DNA of 64,000 nt from Microcella humidisoli (GCF_024362325.1 NZ_CP101497.1:930001-994000); one strand, 5' to 3'; shown: positions 1-7,628, counted from the stretch's first letter. Program-made: numbers and translations. The notes: generated by a model not told the origin, from the sequence alone.

Positions 1-1042
1 CGACGGCTTCGGCTTCGATCCACATGCCCGGTAGCACGCCGGCGTCGCGGATGCTCTGCCCGAGCGCCTCGAGCCCCGAGGGGAACCGCGCGGTGTTGAC
101 GCTCGACCAGTCGCCGCGCTGCTCTTGCCAGTAGCTCGTGGGGTCGGCGGCGCCGAACCAGCCGGCGTCGACGGTGGCCACCTCGATGCCGAGCAGCTGC
201 GCGATGCGCGCGTTGTCGACGATGACGTGCTCGTCGACCTCCTGGTCTTCGTAGGGCCACCAGTGGTTCCACTCGACGGGCAGCGCGTCAGTGAACGGGG
301 TGCGCGGCAGCCAGTCGGCGGCGACGGCGCGCTGCAGGGCGAGGCTCGCCGTATCGAGCGACGAGGCCACCGTCAGCACGACGCTCGGAGCGGTCACCGA
401 CTCGCCCGGCGCAAGGTCGACCCAGAACTGCCAGGGCGAGATGCCCGCGGTGACGAACCCGCCGGCCATCGCGTGAATGTGCCAGTTGCCGCTGTAAGCG
501 GGGGCGATGGTCAGGGCGGCGGGGGGTTCGCCGTCGCCGGGCCCGCGGCGCACGCCGGGGGCGACGTAGCCGCCGCGCTCGAGTCCGAGCCACGGAATCT
601 TGCCGTGCGAGCTGCGCCCCGACCGGCTCTCGAGCACGAGGTGGTGGCCGGCGTGGCCGCGCAGCGGGCGAAACTCGTCGCCCCACGCGCTGTGGAATCC
701 GTGCGTGCGCCACTCGGCGCCGACGTTAAGCGAGAGCGGGTCCATGCGCGTGATCGTCACGGGATGCTCGCCGTCGTTGCGCAGCGTCAGCGCGAGCTCC
801 CACACGGGCTGGTCGGCCACGCGGCGCGCGCTCCACGCGGCGTGCAGGGTCGTGCCCGCGAGCGTGCCGTCGATGGTCACGAGGTCAGCAGAGTTCGAGA
901 CGCTCGGCTCGAGCCAGCGGTCGACCGGCTGCCGGTCGATCTCTACCAACAGCGGAGAGGTATCGCTCAGAATGGTGTCGGCGAGGGCGACATCGAGCCG
1001 CCCGCCATCGTTGGGGCGGGCGCGCAACACTGCGTCGGTCAT
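1..1042 (-). CDS. Alpha-galactosidase, GH36 family (N-terminal part, continues past window start)
   Basis: The reading frame is open from an ATG at 1042 to the window edge (about 347 residues) and should encode a GH36 alpha-galactosidase that releases terminal galactose from galacto-oligosaccharides. What shows this is a beta-rich N-terminal domain followed by the family's barrel start: VEWNHWWPYEDQEVDE, then VATVDAGWFG, then RGDWSSVNTARFPSGLEAL, and PGMWIEAEAV at the edge. These match the N-x-W, DDGWFG-like, GDW..KFP.GL and GLW.EPE signatures of the family. The catalytic aspartates lie outside the window. A GGTGAGGAA Shine-Dalgarno precedes the ATG. No signal peptide is seen, so the enzyme is probably cytoplasmic and acts on imported sugar. 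It is divergent from the oxidoreductase at 1136. Confidence 0.85.
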   Translation of the reverse strand, partial: MTDAVLRARPNDGGRLDVALADTILSDTSPLLVEIDRQPVDRWLEPSVSNSADLVTIDGTLAGTTLHAAWSARRVADQPVWELALTLRNDGEHPVTITRMDPLSLNVGAEWRTHGFHSAWGDEFRPLRGHAGHHLVLESRSGRSSHGKIPWLGLERGGYVAPGVRRGPGDGEPPAALTIAPAYSGNWHIHAMAGGFVTAGISPWQFWVDLAPGESVTAPSVVLTVASSLDTASLALQRAVAADWLPRTPFTDALPVEWNHWWPYEDQEVDEHVIVDNARIAQLLGIEVATVDAGWFGAADPTSYWQEQRGDWSSVNTARFPSGLEALGQSIRDAGVLPGMWIEAEAV

Positions 1043-1065
1043 TCTCGGTTCCTCACCTGTAGGCT

Positions 1066-1079
1066 TTACATCATACCTA
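1066..1079 (-). promoter_or_regulatory. Promoter -10 with operator-like 14-mer upstream of the alpha-galactosidase
   Basis: Read on the minus strand this is TAGGTATGATGTAA, containing a TATGAT -10 at 1070-1075. The start codon is 27 bases further on, with a Shine-Dalgarno between. The same 14-mer recurs exactly at 7441-7454 before the ABC importer operon, so it is probably a shared promoter plus regulator site. Confidence 0.65.
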
Positions 1080-1135
1080 AAGGGCGCCTGCTCGCGGCAC
1101 CCCGCAGCCGTTCCTCTCACCGAAAGAAACCGCCC

Positions 1136-2260
1136 GTGGCATCCTCCCCCTCCGCCGGCCCGGCCTCCCGTTCTTCCTCCCCAGGCACCCCCTTGCGCGT
1201 CGGCGTCGTCGGCCTCGGCATGGGCTCAGTGCACGTCGAGGCCTACGCGGCCATGCCCGACGTCGAGGTCGTAGCCCTCGCGGGCAAAGAGGTCGACCGC
1301 CTCGCCGAGCTCGGCGCGCAGTACGCCGTGCCGCACCTGCTGGCCGACTGGGCCGACCTCGTCGCGTTGCCCGACCTCGACATCGTCAGCATCGCCACCC
1401 CCAACGCGCTGCACCACCCCATCACGATGGCCGCGCTCGCGGCCGGCAAGCACGTGTTCTGCGAAAAGCCGCTCGCCCTCGACACCGCGCAGGCCCGCGA
1501 GATGGTCGCGGCTGCGGTCGAGCACGACCGCGTGCTCGAGGTGGCCTTCAACCACCGCCGCCGCGCCGACGTGCAGTACGCCAAGCGCTACCTCGACGAG
1601 GTCGGCATCGGCCGCATCTACCACGCGCGCGCGTCGTGGAAGCGGCGGGCGGGTATTCCGGGCCTGCGGTCGTGGTTCACGAGCAAGCGCATGGCGGGCG
1701 GCGGGGCGCTCATCGACCTGGGCCCGCACGTGCTCGACTCGTTGCTGTTCCTGCTCGGCGAGCGCAAGGTCGTCGCGGTGAGCGCGGTCGCGCACGGCGA
1801 GCTCGGCCGCGCGGGTTACGGCGCGATGGATCGCAGCGAGCAGATGGCCTCCGACACCGGGGCCTTCGAGGTCGAAGACCTGGCGAGTGCGCTGTTCCGC
1901 TTCGACGACGGCTCGAGCGCCGCCTTCGAAATCACGTGGGCCGGGCACACGGTCGACGACGAAGACATCTCGATCGAGCTGCTCGGCGTCGACGGCGGCC
2001 TGCGCCTCTTCGTGCCGCGCTACGCGAGCGACGACACCCTGCGCATCTTCCGCGACGTCGCGGGCCGTCCTGTCGACATCGCACCCGACGTGCACGTGCC
2101 CGGCGGCGAGCATCCCCTCGTCATCGCCGAGTTCATCGAGCACGTGCGGTCGGGGCAGTGGCAGCACCACCGCGGCGACTTCGCCCTGCACCGCACCGAG
2201 GTGCTCGACGCCTGCTACCGCTCGGCCGCCGAAGGCCGCGAGATTCGACTGGAGCCCTGA
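1136..2260 (+). CDS. Gfo/Idh/MocA family NAD(P)-dependent sugar oxidoreductase
   Basis: This 374-residue protein has the fold of the Gfo/Idh/MocA family, which oxidises or reduces hydroxyls of sugars and inositols. After a Ser/Pro-rich N-terminus of about 20 residues comes a Rossmann motif (VGVVGLGMGSVH), then the family signature EKP at residues 110-112 and the GGGALIDLGPHVLD segment near residue 195 that carries the usual Asp and His. The frame is open far upstream, but the first plausible start is GTG at 1136 after a GAAAGAAA stretch; everything upstream is the antisense shadow of the alpha-galactosidase. The stop overlaps the thuA-like start (ATGA at 2260), so the two are translationally coupled, a pairing known from ThuA/ThuB loci. 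The exact substrate is not evident. Confidence 0.85.
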   Translation: MASSPSAGPASRSSSPGTPLRVGVVGLGMGSVHVEAYAAMPDVEVVALAGKEVDRLAELGAQYAVPHLLADWADLVALPDLDIVSIATPNALHHPITMAALAAGKHVFCEKPLALDTAQAREMVAAAVEHDRVLEVAFNHRRRADVQYAKRYLDEVGIGRIYHARASWKRRAGIPGLRSWFTSKRMAGGGALIDLGPHVLDSLLFLLGERKVVAVSAVAHGELGRAGYGAMDRSEQMASDTGAFEVEDLASALFRFDDGSSAAFEITWAGHTVDDEDISIELLGVDGGLRLFVPRYASDDTLRIFRDVAGRPVDIAPDVHVPGGEHPLVIAEFIEHVRSGQWQHHRGDFALHRTEVLDACYRSAAEGREIRLEP

Positions 2261-3027
2261 TGACCGCTGCGCCTCTGATGAATACTGCGCCGCTGCGGGT
2301 GACCGTGTGGAACGAGAACCGGCACGAGAACTACCCCGACTCGCTCACCGCGAAGCTGTATCCGACGGGGATGCACGGCGCGATCGCCGCGGGCCTGACG
2401 AGCCTGCTCGGCGCCGAGGTCGAGGTGCGCACCGCCACGCTCGACGAGCCCGAGCACGGCCTGCCGCAGTCCGTCGTGGATTCGACCGACGTGCTGCTGT
2501 GGTGGGGCCACGAGGCGCACCCCGAGGTGCGCGACGAGGTCGTCGACCGCGTCTACGACGCGGTGCTCGGCGGCATGGGCATCATCGTGCTGCACTCGGG
2601 CCACTACTCGAAGCTTTTCAAGAAGCTCATGGGCACCAGCTGCTCGCTGCGGTGGCGCAACGACGGCGACCGCGAGGTGGTGTGGACGGTCGACCCCACC
2701 CACCCGATCGCGCAGGGCGTGCCCGACCCGCTCGTCATCGAGGCGCAGGAGATGTACGGCGAGTTCTTCGACATCCCCACCCCCGACGAGCTCATCTTCA
2801 TCTCGTCGTTCTCGGGCGGCGAGGTCTTCCGCTCCGGCGCCACGTGGACCCGCGGTCACGGACGGGTCTTCTACTTCTCGCCGGGCGACCAGGAGTACCC
2901 GGTGTACCACGACCCGAGCATCCACCGCGTGCTCGCCAACGGCGTGCAGTGGGCCGCCCCCACGCGCCGTGGCCCCGCCCTCGACGCGACCTTCCACCCA
3001 CGAGGCTGGTTCGACTCGACTAACTAG
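2260..3027 (+). CDS. thuA: ThuA-like protein (trehalose-utilization / class I glutamine amidotransferase-like fold)
   Basis: This 255-residue protein resembles ThuA, a member of the class I glutamine amidotransferase-like superfamily found with Gfo/Idh/MocA dehydrogenases in sugar catabolism. Features include the N-terminal VTVWNENRHE, the LLWWGHEAHPEV strand, GIIVLHSGHYSKLFKKLMG around residues 105-125, and the C-terminal GRVFYFSPGDQEYPVYHDP...VLANGVQWA. No nucleophilic Cys sits at an elbow typical of active amidotransferases. It starts at the ATGA overlap with the upstream oxidoreductase. Its last 80 codons are repeated in decayed form at 3709-3954, the last part of that repeat being almost identical. 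Biochemical function is inferred from family context only. Confidence 0.8.
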   Translation: MTAAPLMNTAPLRVTVWNENRHENYPDSLTAKLYPTGMHGAIAAGLTSLLGAEVEVRTATLDEPEHGLPQSVVDSTDVLLWWGHEAHPEVRDEVVDRVYDAVLGGMGIIVLHSGHYSKLFKKLMGTSCSLRWRNDGDREVVWTVDPTHPIAQGVPDPLVIEAQEMYGEFFDIPTPDELIFISSFSGGEVFRSGATWTRGHGRVFYFSPGDQEYPVYHDPSIHRVLANGVQWAAPTRRGPALDATFHPRGWFDSTN

Positions 3028-3076
3028 CGGCGCACGGATTCTTTGCAGGCTGCGGTGTTCCGCTGCCAAGCCCTCC

Positions 3077-3090
3077 GCTTCCTCAGAAGC
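3077..3090. other. Small hairpin between thuA and the inserted gene
   Basis: GCTTC-ctca-GAAGC forms a 5-bp stem with a 4-base loop between two converging genes. There is no T-run, so a terminator role is possible but weakly supported. Confidence 0.25.
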
Positions 3091-3119
3091 TGCGGCGCCG
3101 GCACCTTCTAGCCAATGCG

Positions 3120-3638
3120 TTACTCGTCGAAACGCAACTCGCGACCAATGCGATCCGTGAAGTCGCTCTGAGGGAGCACGCCTATGCCCAGCTTCTGAAG
3201 ACCTTCACGTGCTTCTGCGATTGACTCAAACGTGATCGTCTCGCGTACGCGACCTCGAAGGTGAGCCGGTACTAGGTACACACGTGGCTTTAGGCCCTCG
3301 AAGTAAACGAGGTACACGACGGGGTCTTCGGTCGAGTTATTGAAAGCGAGCAGTGTGCGAGTGTCATCGATCTTGCTCGCCGCCGGCAGGGGTCCCAACT
3401 CTCGCTCTGCCACCGACCGGAATAGCTCTTTTCGTGTCGGGGGCTTCTTTCGACGCGGGGCCCAGAGCAAAGAACCCAGAAGAGCTACTCCGAACGGGAG
3501 GGCCGCCGACCAGAGCTTCGCAGGCAGGTCCGCCGGATACACGAGCACGAGAATCGCCAAGATTCCGAGCATCAGCGAAAGGGACCTACCGTTCGCTCGC
3601 CACCATCGGTCAATGTATCGATCGGTTGACTCGCGCAT
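3120..3638 (-). CDS. Hypothetical membrane protein, 172 residues, in lower-GC insertion
   Basis: I do not recognise this protein. It has a charged N-terminus, two hydrophobic segments at about residues 18-36 and 42-59, then a soluble domain of about 110 residues containing PVVYLVYFEGLKPRVYLVPAHLRG. This suggests a membrane-anchored cytoplasmic protein. The start is ATG at 3638 with a strong TGGAGGA Shine-Dalgarno. Base composition is clearly lower in G+C than the flanks, codons such as AAT, TTA and AGA appear, and the gene lies between thuA and a decayed copy of the thuA 3' end. Both facts point to acquisition by transfer. It converges on thuA. Confidence 0.65.
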   Translation of the reverse strand: MRESTDRYIDRWWRANGRSLSLMLGILAILVLVYPADLPAKLWSAALPFGVALLGSLLWAPRRKKPPTRKELFRSVAERELGPLPAASKIDDTRTLLAFNNSTEDPVVYLVYFEGLKPRVYLVPAHLRGRVRETITFESIAEAREGLQKLGIGVLPQSDFTDRIGRELRFDE

Positions 3639-3708
3639 TGAATTCTGTCCTCCAGACGAACGAGTTAGCGAGACGTTATGTGCAGGTGTCCGCCCTTACC
3701 GTATTCAT

Positions 3709-3954
3709 ACCTCCGAGGAGCTCATCTTCATCCCATCGTTTTCGGGCGGCTAGGTCTTTTGCTCGGGCGCAACATTGAGTCGCGGGGACGGGCGGGCCCT
3801 CTACTTCTCGCCCGGCGACCAGGAATACTCCGTCTGTCACCACCCGAGGATCCACCGCGTGCTCGCCAACGGCGTGCAGTGGGCCGCCCCCACGCGCCGC
3901 GGCCCCGCCCTCGACGCGACCTTCCACGCCCGCGGCTGGTTCGACGGGTCCTAG
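3709..3954 (+). pseudogene. Decayed duplicate of the thuA 3' end
   Basis: About 81 codons align without an indel to the C-terminus of the ThuA-like protein (2779-3027), with roughly four in five residues the same. It has an in-frame TAG where the intact gene has a Glu codon (SFSGG then stop). The stretch 3850-3927 differs from 2920-2997 by one base in 78, while the part before it has many substitutions. No start or 5' portion of the gene is present. It is the remnant left on the far side of the inserted 172-residue gene. Confidence 0.85.
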
Positions 3955-3987
3955 GAGTCGCGGGCGACACCCCCGTCCAGGACATAG

Positions 3988-4026
3988 CTCGCGAGGCTGG
4001 GCGCTCGGGCAGCCCAGCCCCGCGAG
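3988..4026 (-). terminator. Strong hairpin downstream of the first ABC importer operon
   Basis: CTCGCG-A-GGCTGGGC pairs with GCCCAGCC-C-CGCGAG: 8 bp plus 6 bp around one mismatch, with a 9-base loop. It lies 12 bases beyond the permease stop at 4038. A T-run is lacking, as is common for hairpin terminators in high-GC actinobacteria. Confidence 0.65.
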
Positions 4027-4037
4027 GTCTGTGATGC

Positions 4038-4898
4038 CTAGCGGCTGACGCCGACCTGCAGGCCCTGCATGATGTACTTCGACGCGAAGGCCAGCAAGAT
4101 CAGCGGCACCGAGGCCGTGATGAAGAGGCCCGCCGACACGAGCGGCTGGTCGGTCAGGAAGCGTTCGCCGATGCTCGCGAGCTGCGGGGTGAGCAGTCGC
4201 ATCGACTCTTCGGGGATGAGGATGACCGCGAAGATCAGCTCGTTCCACGCGCCCAAGAACTGCAGCACCGCGAGGGTCGCGAGGCCGCTCGAGCCCATGG
4301 GCCGAACGATCGACCACATGATGCGGAAGAAGCCGGCACCGTCGATGCGCGCCGCCTCGATGACCTCGTCGGGAATGCCGCGGAACGACAGCGTCAAGAA
4401 GAACGTGGCGAACGGCAGCCCGGTGGCCACGTAGACGAGGATCAGGCCCGTGTAGGTGCCGACCAGGTCGAGGCGCGCGAGCATGAGATAGATCGGGATG
4501 ATCAGCACGGGCCCGGGCAGCAGCATGACCGACACGAACGTGGCGGTGATGTACTTCTGCCCCGGCACCGGCAGCTTCGCCAGTGCGTACCCCGCGAGCG
4601 AGGCGAGCACGAGGATGACGCTCACCGACACCGTTCCGACGAACAGGCTGTTCAAGAACGCTTGCCCGATGCCGTAGGTGTTGGCCAGGTTGAGGTAGTT
4701 CTCGAACGTCCACACCCCCGGCAGCCCGAAGGGGTCTTGCAGATAGTCGCTGTTGGGGCGGAACGACGTGATGATCACGAAGTACAGCGGGTACACGATC
4801 GTGGCCGCCACGAGCAGCAGCGCGATGAAGATGGGCCACTGCGTGCGGCCCGACGAGATGCGCTTGCTGATGACGACGTCGTCTTCGGTGGTGGCCAT
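4038..4898 (-). CDS. Sugar ABC transporter permease, MalG type
   Basis: This 286-residue inner-membrane permease forms one half of the channel of a carbohydrate importer. It shows six predicted membrane segments starting with WPIFIALLLVAATIVYPLYFVI, and the EAA loop PDEVIEAARIDGAGFFRIMWSIV that docks onto the ATPase. The start is ATG at 4898 with a GGAGGA Shine-Dalgarno inside the end of the upstream permease gene, whose stop is at 4901-4903. It is the last gene of a three-gene operon (binding protein, permease, permease). No ATPase gene accompanies it, so a shared MsiK-type ATPase encoded elsewhere is expected. Confidence 0.9.
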   Translation of the reverse strand: MATTEDDVVISKRISSGRTQWPIFIALLLVAATIVYPLYFVIITSFRPNSDYLQDPFGLPGVWTFENYLNLANTYGIGQAFLNSLFVGTVSVSVILVLASLAGYALAKLPVPGQKYITATFVSVMLLPGPVLIIPIYLMLARLDLVGTYTGLILVYVATGLPFATFFLTLSFRGIPDEVIEAARIDGAGFFRIMWSIVRPMGSSGLATLAVLQFLGAWNELIFAVILIPEESMRLLTPQLASIGERFLTDQPLVSAGLFITASVPLILLAFASKYIMQGLQVGVSR

Positions 4899-4900
4899 GA

Positions 4901-5848
4901 TCAGTCCTCCTCTCCGAGCTTGAACACCCGGTTCTGCACGAGGGTGAGGATGCCGATGAAGAGGAACAGGATGACCGCGAGCGCCGCACCCGAACCGAGG
5001 TTCGTGCTCGAGAAGGCGCGCAGGTACACGAGGTAGTCGATCGTCGTGGTGTCGAAGCCCGGGCCGCCGGCCGTCATGACGTAGATGAAGCCGAAGAGCG
5101 ACGAGAACGTGTAGATCACGTTGATGATGAACACGAAGCCCAGCACGCGTCGGATGTTCGGCAGCGTGATGTACCAGAGCCGCTTCCACCAGCCCGCGCC
5201 GTCGATCGCGGCCGCCTCGAACACGGCCGGGTTGATGGCCGTCAGCCCCGCAAGCAGCAGCAGCGACTGGTAGCCGAAGCCGGCCCACACGAGCGCCAGG
5301 ATGATGATGGCGATGGCCGTCGTGCCATTGGTGAAGAACTGGATGGGTTCGACGCCGAAGAGCGCGAGGGCCTGGTTGACGCCGCCGTAGTAGCCGAAGG
5401 CGTTGCGGAACATGATGCCGATGACGGCGACCGAGAGCACGTTCGGCAGGAAGAAGATGACGCGGAAGTACTTCCAGCCGCGCACCCGCTCGAACAGCAG
5501 CACCGAGACGATGAGCGCCACGAAGATGACGAGCGGCACCGAGATCAGGAACTTCAGGTTGTTGAGGAACACCTGGTGCACGATCGGGTCGTTCAGCAGC
5601 GCGATGTAGTTGTCGAACCAGCGCCACTCGAAGCGCAGACCGTTGGTCTTCGTGAACGAGATGAAGAGGGCGAAGGCGACGGGGAAGGCCATGAAGCCAA
5701 CCACGACGAGGAAGGCCGGAAGAACCGCGAGGAGACCGACGATGCGGTCACGCCGGCGGATTCCTCCGGGCTTGCGGGGCGGGTGGGCCCCGCCCGTGGG
5801 CGCCGCCGAAGCGGCGCCCACGCGCGAGGTGAGAGCAGCCGAGGTCAC
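4901..5848 (-). CDS. Sugar ABC transporter permease, MalF type
   Basis: This 315-residue permease is the partner of the one at 4038. It has a proline-rich cytoplasmic N-terminus, six membrane segments from about residue 38 (IVGLLAVLPAFLVVVGFMAF) and the EAA loop NPAVFEAAAIDGAGWWKRLWYITLP. The ATG at 5848 overlaps the stop of the binding-protein gene (ATGA), so translation is coupled. It acts in the cytoplasmic membrane and probably imports a sugar or oligosaccharide; the nearby alpha-galactosidase and oxidation operon make a galactoside or related sugar plausible, but the sequence does not settle the substrate. Confidence 0.9.
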   Translation of the reverse strand: MTSAALTSRVGAASAAPTGGAHPPRKPGGIRRRDRIVGLLAVLPAFLVVVGFMAFPVAFALFISFTKTNGLRFEWRWFDNYIALLNDPIVHQVFLNNLKFLISVPLVIFVALIVSVLLFERVRGWKYFRVIFFLPNVLSVAVIGIMFRNAFGYYGGVNQALALFGVEPIQFFTNGTTAIAIIILALVWAGFGYQSLLLLAGLTAINPAVFEAAAIDGAGWWKRLWYITLPNIRRVLGFVFIINVIYTFSSLFGFIYVMTAGGPGFDTTTIDYLVYLRAFSSTNLGSGAALAVILFLFIGILTLVQNRVFKLGEED

Positions 5849-7179
5849 TGGTTCGCGATCTCGGATTCGTAGGAGGCCTTGAGCTGCGCGACCGCGTCCT
5901 CCGGCGTGATGCTGCCGGTGAAGACACCGGCGTTCACGCGGTAGAACAGGTCGATCGTGGCCTGCGGCATCACGCTGTCGAAGGCGAAGGTGACGCCATC
6001 GGTGGCGAGCGCGAGCTGCTCGAACTGCTGACGCAGCAGCGGGCTCTCGATCTTCGACGGGTCGCCGTCGACGTGGTTCGAGCCCTGCGTCTGGTAGAGC
6101 TCGACGAACACGTCCTGGTTCTCGGCCTGGGCGAGGAAGGTGAGGAACGCCGCGGCGAGCTCCTTGTTCTCGCTGTACTCGGTGATCGACAGCGCGATCT
6201 CCGGGCCACCAGCGCCGATGTTCGGGAACTCCGAGCCCTCGAGCGTCGGGATGAAGAACGAGCTCACACCGTCTTCGCCGAAGGCGTCGAGCATGTTGTT
6301 GTTCTCCCAGCTGCCGACGAGGTAGTAGGCGCTGCTGCCGTTGACGAAGCCAGCGGTCGACTCACCGTTCGACACCTGGCCGGCGTCGGGATTGGTGAGC
6401 CCGCTCGCGCCCCACTCGGCGAAGGCCTCGTAGGCGGCGACCATGGCCGGGTCGTCGACGGGAATGTCGCCCGCGTACATCTGCGTGAAGACCGACTCAC
6501 CGAGCTGACCGCCGACGAGCGCCGAGATCATCCAGGCACCGACGTAGCCCTCGAGGTTCGCGACCCAGAAGCCGTTCTTGTCGGTGTTGTCAACGACCTG
6601 CTGGCCGTTGGCGAGCATCTCCTCCCACGTGGTGGGCGGGTTGGCCGGGTCGAGACCCGCCTCTTCGAGCACCGCGTGGTTCTGGAAGACCGTGAACAGG
6701 TTGCCGGCACCGTAGGGCATGCCGAGCAGGCGGCCGTCGGGGCTGTAGCCCTCGCGGTTGACGTTGACGCCCGCGAGCTTGTCGAGAACATCCGCGTCGA
6801 TCAGTTCGTCGAGGTCGGTGAAGAAGTCACCGAACGAGAGCGTCGGCCCGCCCGCGTACTGAATGCGGATGTCGGGGCCGTCGCCGGCGATCGATGCCGC
6901 CTGGAACTGCGCGGCCGCCGACGTGATGTCGCCACCCTGCTGCACGACCTCGATGTTGGTGCCGGGGTTCGCCTCTTCGAACGCCACGGCCATCTTGTCG
7001 ATGAACGAGTTCTCGAGGTCGGGGTCGCCGTTCTCGAGGGTGCGGCCGAGGATGCCCGTGTCCCACACCAGGAGGTCGCCGCCGAGCTCGGCAGCCGGCT
7101 CTTCAGCCGGCGCGCAGGCCGAGAGCCCTGCGATGAGGCTCGCCGTGAGGACGAGTGCCCCCACCTGTCGCTTGTTCAT
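5845..7179 (-). CDS. Sugar-binding lipoprotein of ABC transporter (extracellular solute-binding protein family 1)
   Basis: This 444-residue protein has a lipoprotein signal peptide with lipobox LSAC and the acylated cysteine at residue 22, so it is anchored outside the membrane. It captures the substrate for the two permeases downstream. The mature part has the features of family 1 binding proteins: EEANPGTNIEVVQQGG, PDIRIQYAGGPTLSFGDFF, and a Trp-rich hinge area (NPPTTWEEMLANGQQ, NGFWVANLEGYVGAWM). The start is ATG at 7179 after AGGAAGGA. The transcript leader is long (about 258 bases from the -10 at 7445) and contains an 83-codon open frame that ends ATGA on this start. Confidence 0.9.
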   Translation of the reverse strand: MNKRQVGALVLTASLIAGLSACAPAEEPAAELGGDLLVWDTGILGRTLENGDPDLENSFIDKMAVAFEEANPGTNIEVVQQGGDITSAAAQFQAASIAGDGPDIRIQYAGGPTLSFGDFFTDLDELIDADVLDKLAGVNVNREGYSPDGRLLGMPYGAGNLFTVFQNHAVLEEAGLDPANPPTTWEEMLANGQQVVDNTDKNGFWVANLEGYVGAWMISALVGGQLGESVFTQMYAGDIPVDDPAMVAAYEAFAEWGASGLTNPDAGQVSNGESTAGFVNGSSAYYLVGSWENNNMLDAFGEDGVSSFFIPTLEGSEFPNIGAGGPEIALSITEYSENKELAAAFLTFLAQAENQDVFVELYQTQGSNHVDGDPSKIESPLLRQQFEQLALATDGVTFAFDSVMPQATIDLFYRVNAGVFTGSITPEDAVAQLKASYESEIANQ

Positions 7180-7440
7180 TGCTGTGTCCTTCCTATCGGA
7201 GCACCCGACCGGGTGGCCCCGGTCGGGTCGGGAATCGCGCGCGCAGCGTCGGCACGTCGCCGGGCCGTCGCCTGTGCGGCGAGCTTCGGGCGGGCTGGGT
7301 GGCCCGCCGAAGGGTGAGGGGCGTGCGGGCGGGCGGCGTGCAGGCGCGCGCGGCCGGCGGGTGCCAGGCGGCGGTTCAGCGTCTGCGACATCATCGTCCC
7401 GTTTCTTCGCACGATGGCCTGAGCCATGTTCGTGGAGTCA

Positions 7441-7454
7441 TTACATCATACCTA
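7441..7454 (-). promoter_or_regulatory. Promoter -10 with shared 14-mer operator, ABC importer operon
   Basis: TAGGTATGATGTAA on the minus strand is identical to 1066-1079 and contains TATGAT at 7445-7450. A weak -35 (TCTTGC) lies 16 bases upstream. The GntR/FadR regulator at 8843 is the nearest candidate to bind it; that link is inference. Confidence 0.6.
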
Positions 7455-7519
7455 GACACGCACTTGGCAAGACCGGATGCGGAATTGTTACCACCTTCAC
7501 CGTACATTCTGGTTGTAAC

Positions 7520-7530
7520 GTATGATCTAA
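7520..7530 (+). promoter_or_regulatory. Promoter -10 of the sugar-acid operon with operator-like sequence
   Basis: GTATGATCTAA matches GTATGATGTAA of the two minus-strand motifs at 10 of 11 positions, with TATGAT at 7521-7526. An ATG begins 6 bases later, giving a leaderless 31-codon leader frame. TAACG occurs on both sides of the -10 (7516-7520 and 7528-7532). Confidence 0.55.
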
Positions 7531-7532
7531 CG

Positions 7533-7628
7533 ATGCATCGCACGGTGGCGAGCACGGCAGCACGCCGCAGCCGCCGCGCGAGGAGCATGCACCACGTATC
7601 CAGCGCGAAGGCGGCACACGGCACATGA
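7533..7628 (+). CDS. Putative 31-residue leader peptide ATGA-coupled to the dehydratase
   Basis: An ATG stands 6 bases after a TATGAT -10, the spacing seen for leaderless genes throughout this window. The frame encodes 31 residues rich in Arg, Ala, Ser and His (MHRTVASTAARRSRRARS...) and its TGA overlaps the ATG of the dehydratase at 7625. The dehydratase has only a weak ribosome binding site of its own, so translation through this frame could deliver ribosomes. Whether the peptide itself matters is unknown. Confidence 0.35.
   Translation: MHRTVASTAARRSRRARSMHHVSSAKAAHGT

Larger units (their letters stand above)
7180..7624. promoter_or_regulatory. 445-bp divergent regulatory region between importer operon and sugar-acid operon
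   Basis: There is no convincing gene in this stretch. It holds, for the minus strand, the -10 and 14-mer motif at 7441-7454 followed by a GC-rich leader with an 83-codon frame (7427-7176) rich in Arg, Ala and Pro that ends on the binding-protein start. For the plus strand it holds a TATGAT -10 at 7521-7526 followed after 6 bases by a 31-codon frame (7533-7628) ending ATGA on the dehydratase start. The middle (about 7440-7530) is AT-richer than its surroundings, as expected for promoters. Confidence 0.6.

Noticed and set aside
125-1135. The 5' extension of the oxidoreductase frame to 125
   Set aside because: It is antisense to the GH36 gene, which has clear family motifs; the Rossmann motif of the oxidoreductase begins only after 1200.
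3028-3711. Integron-type attC sites around the inserted 172-residue gene
   Set aside because: GTTATGTGC- and GTTAGCG-like words are present, but paired core sites with the expected inner stems could not be built on either side.
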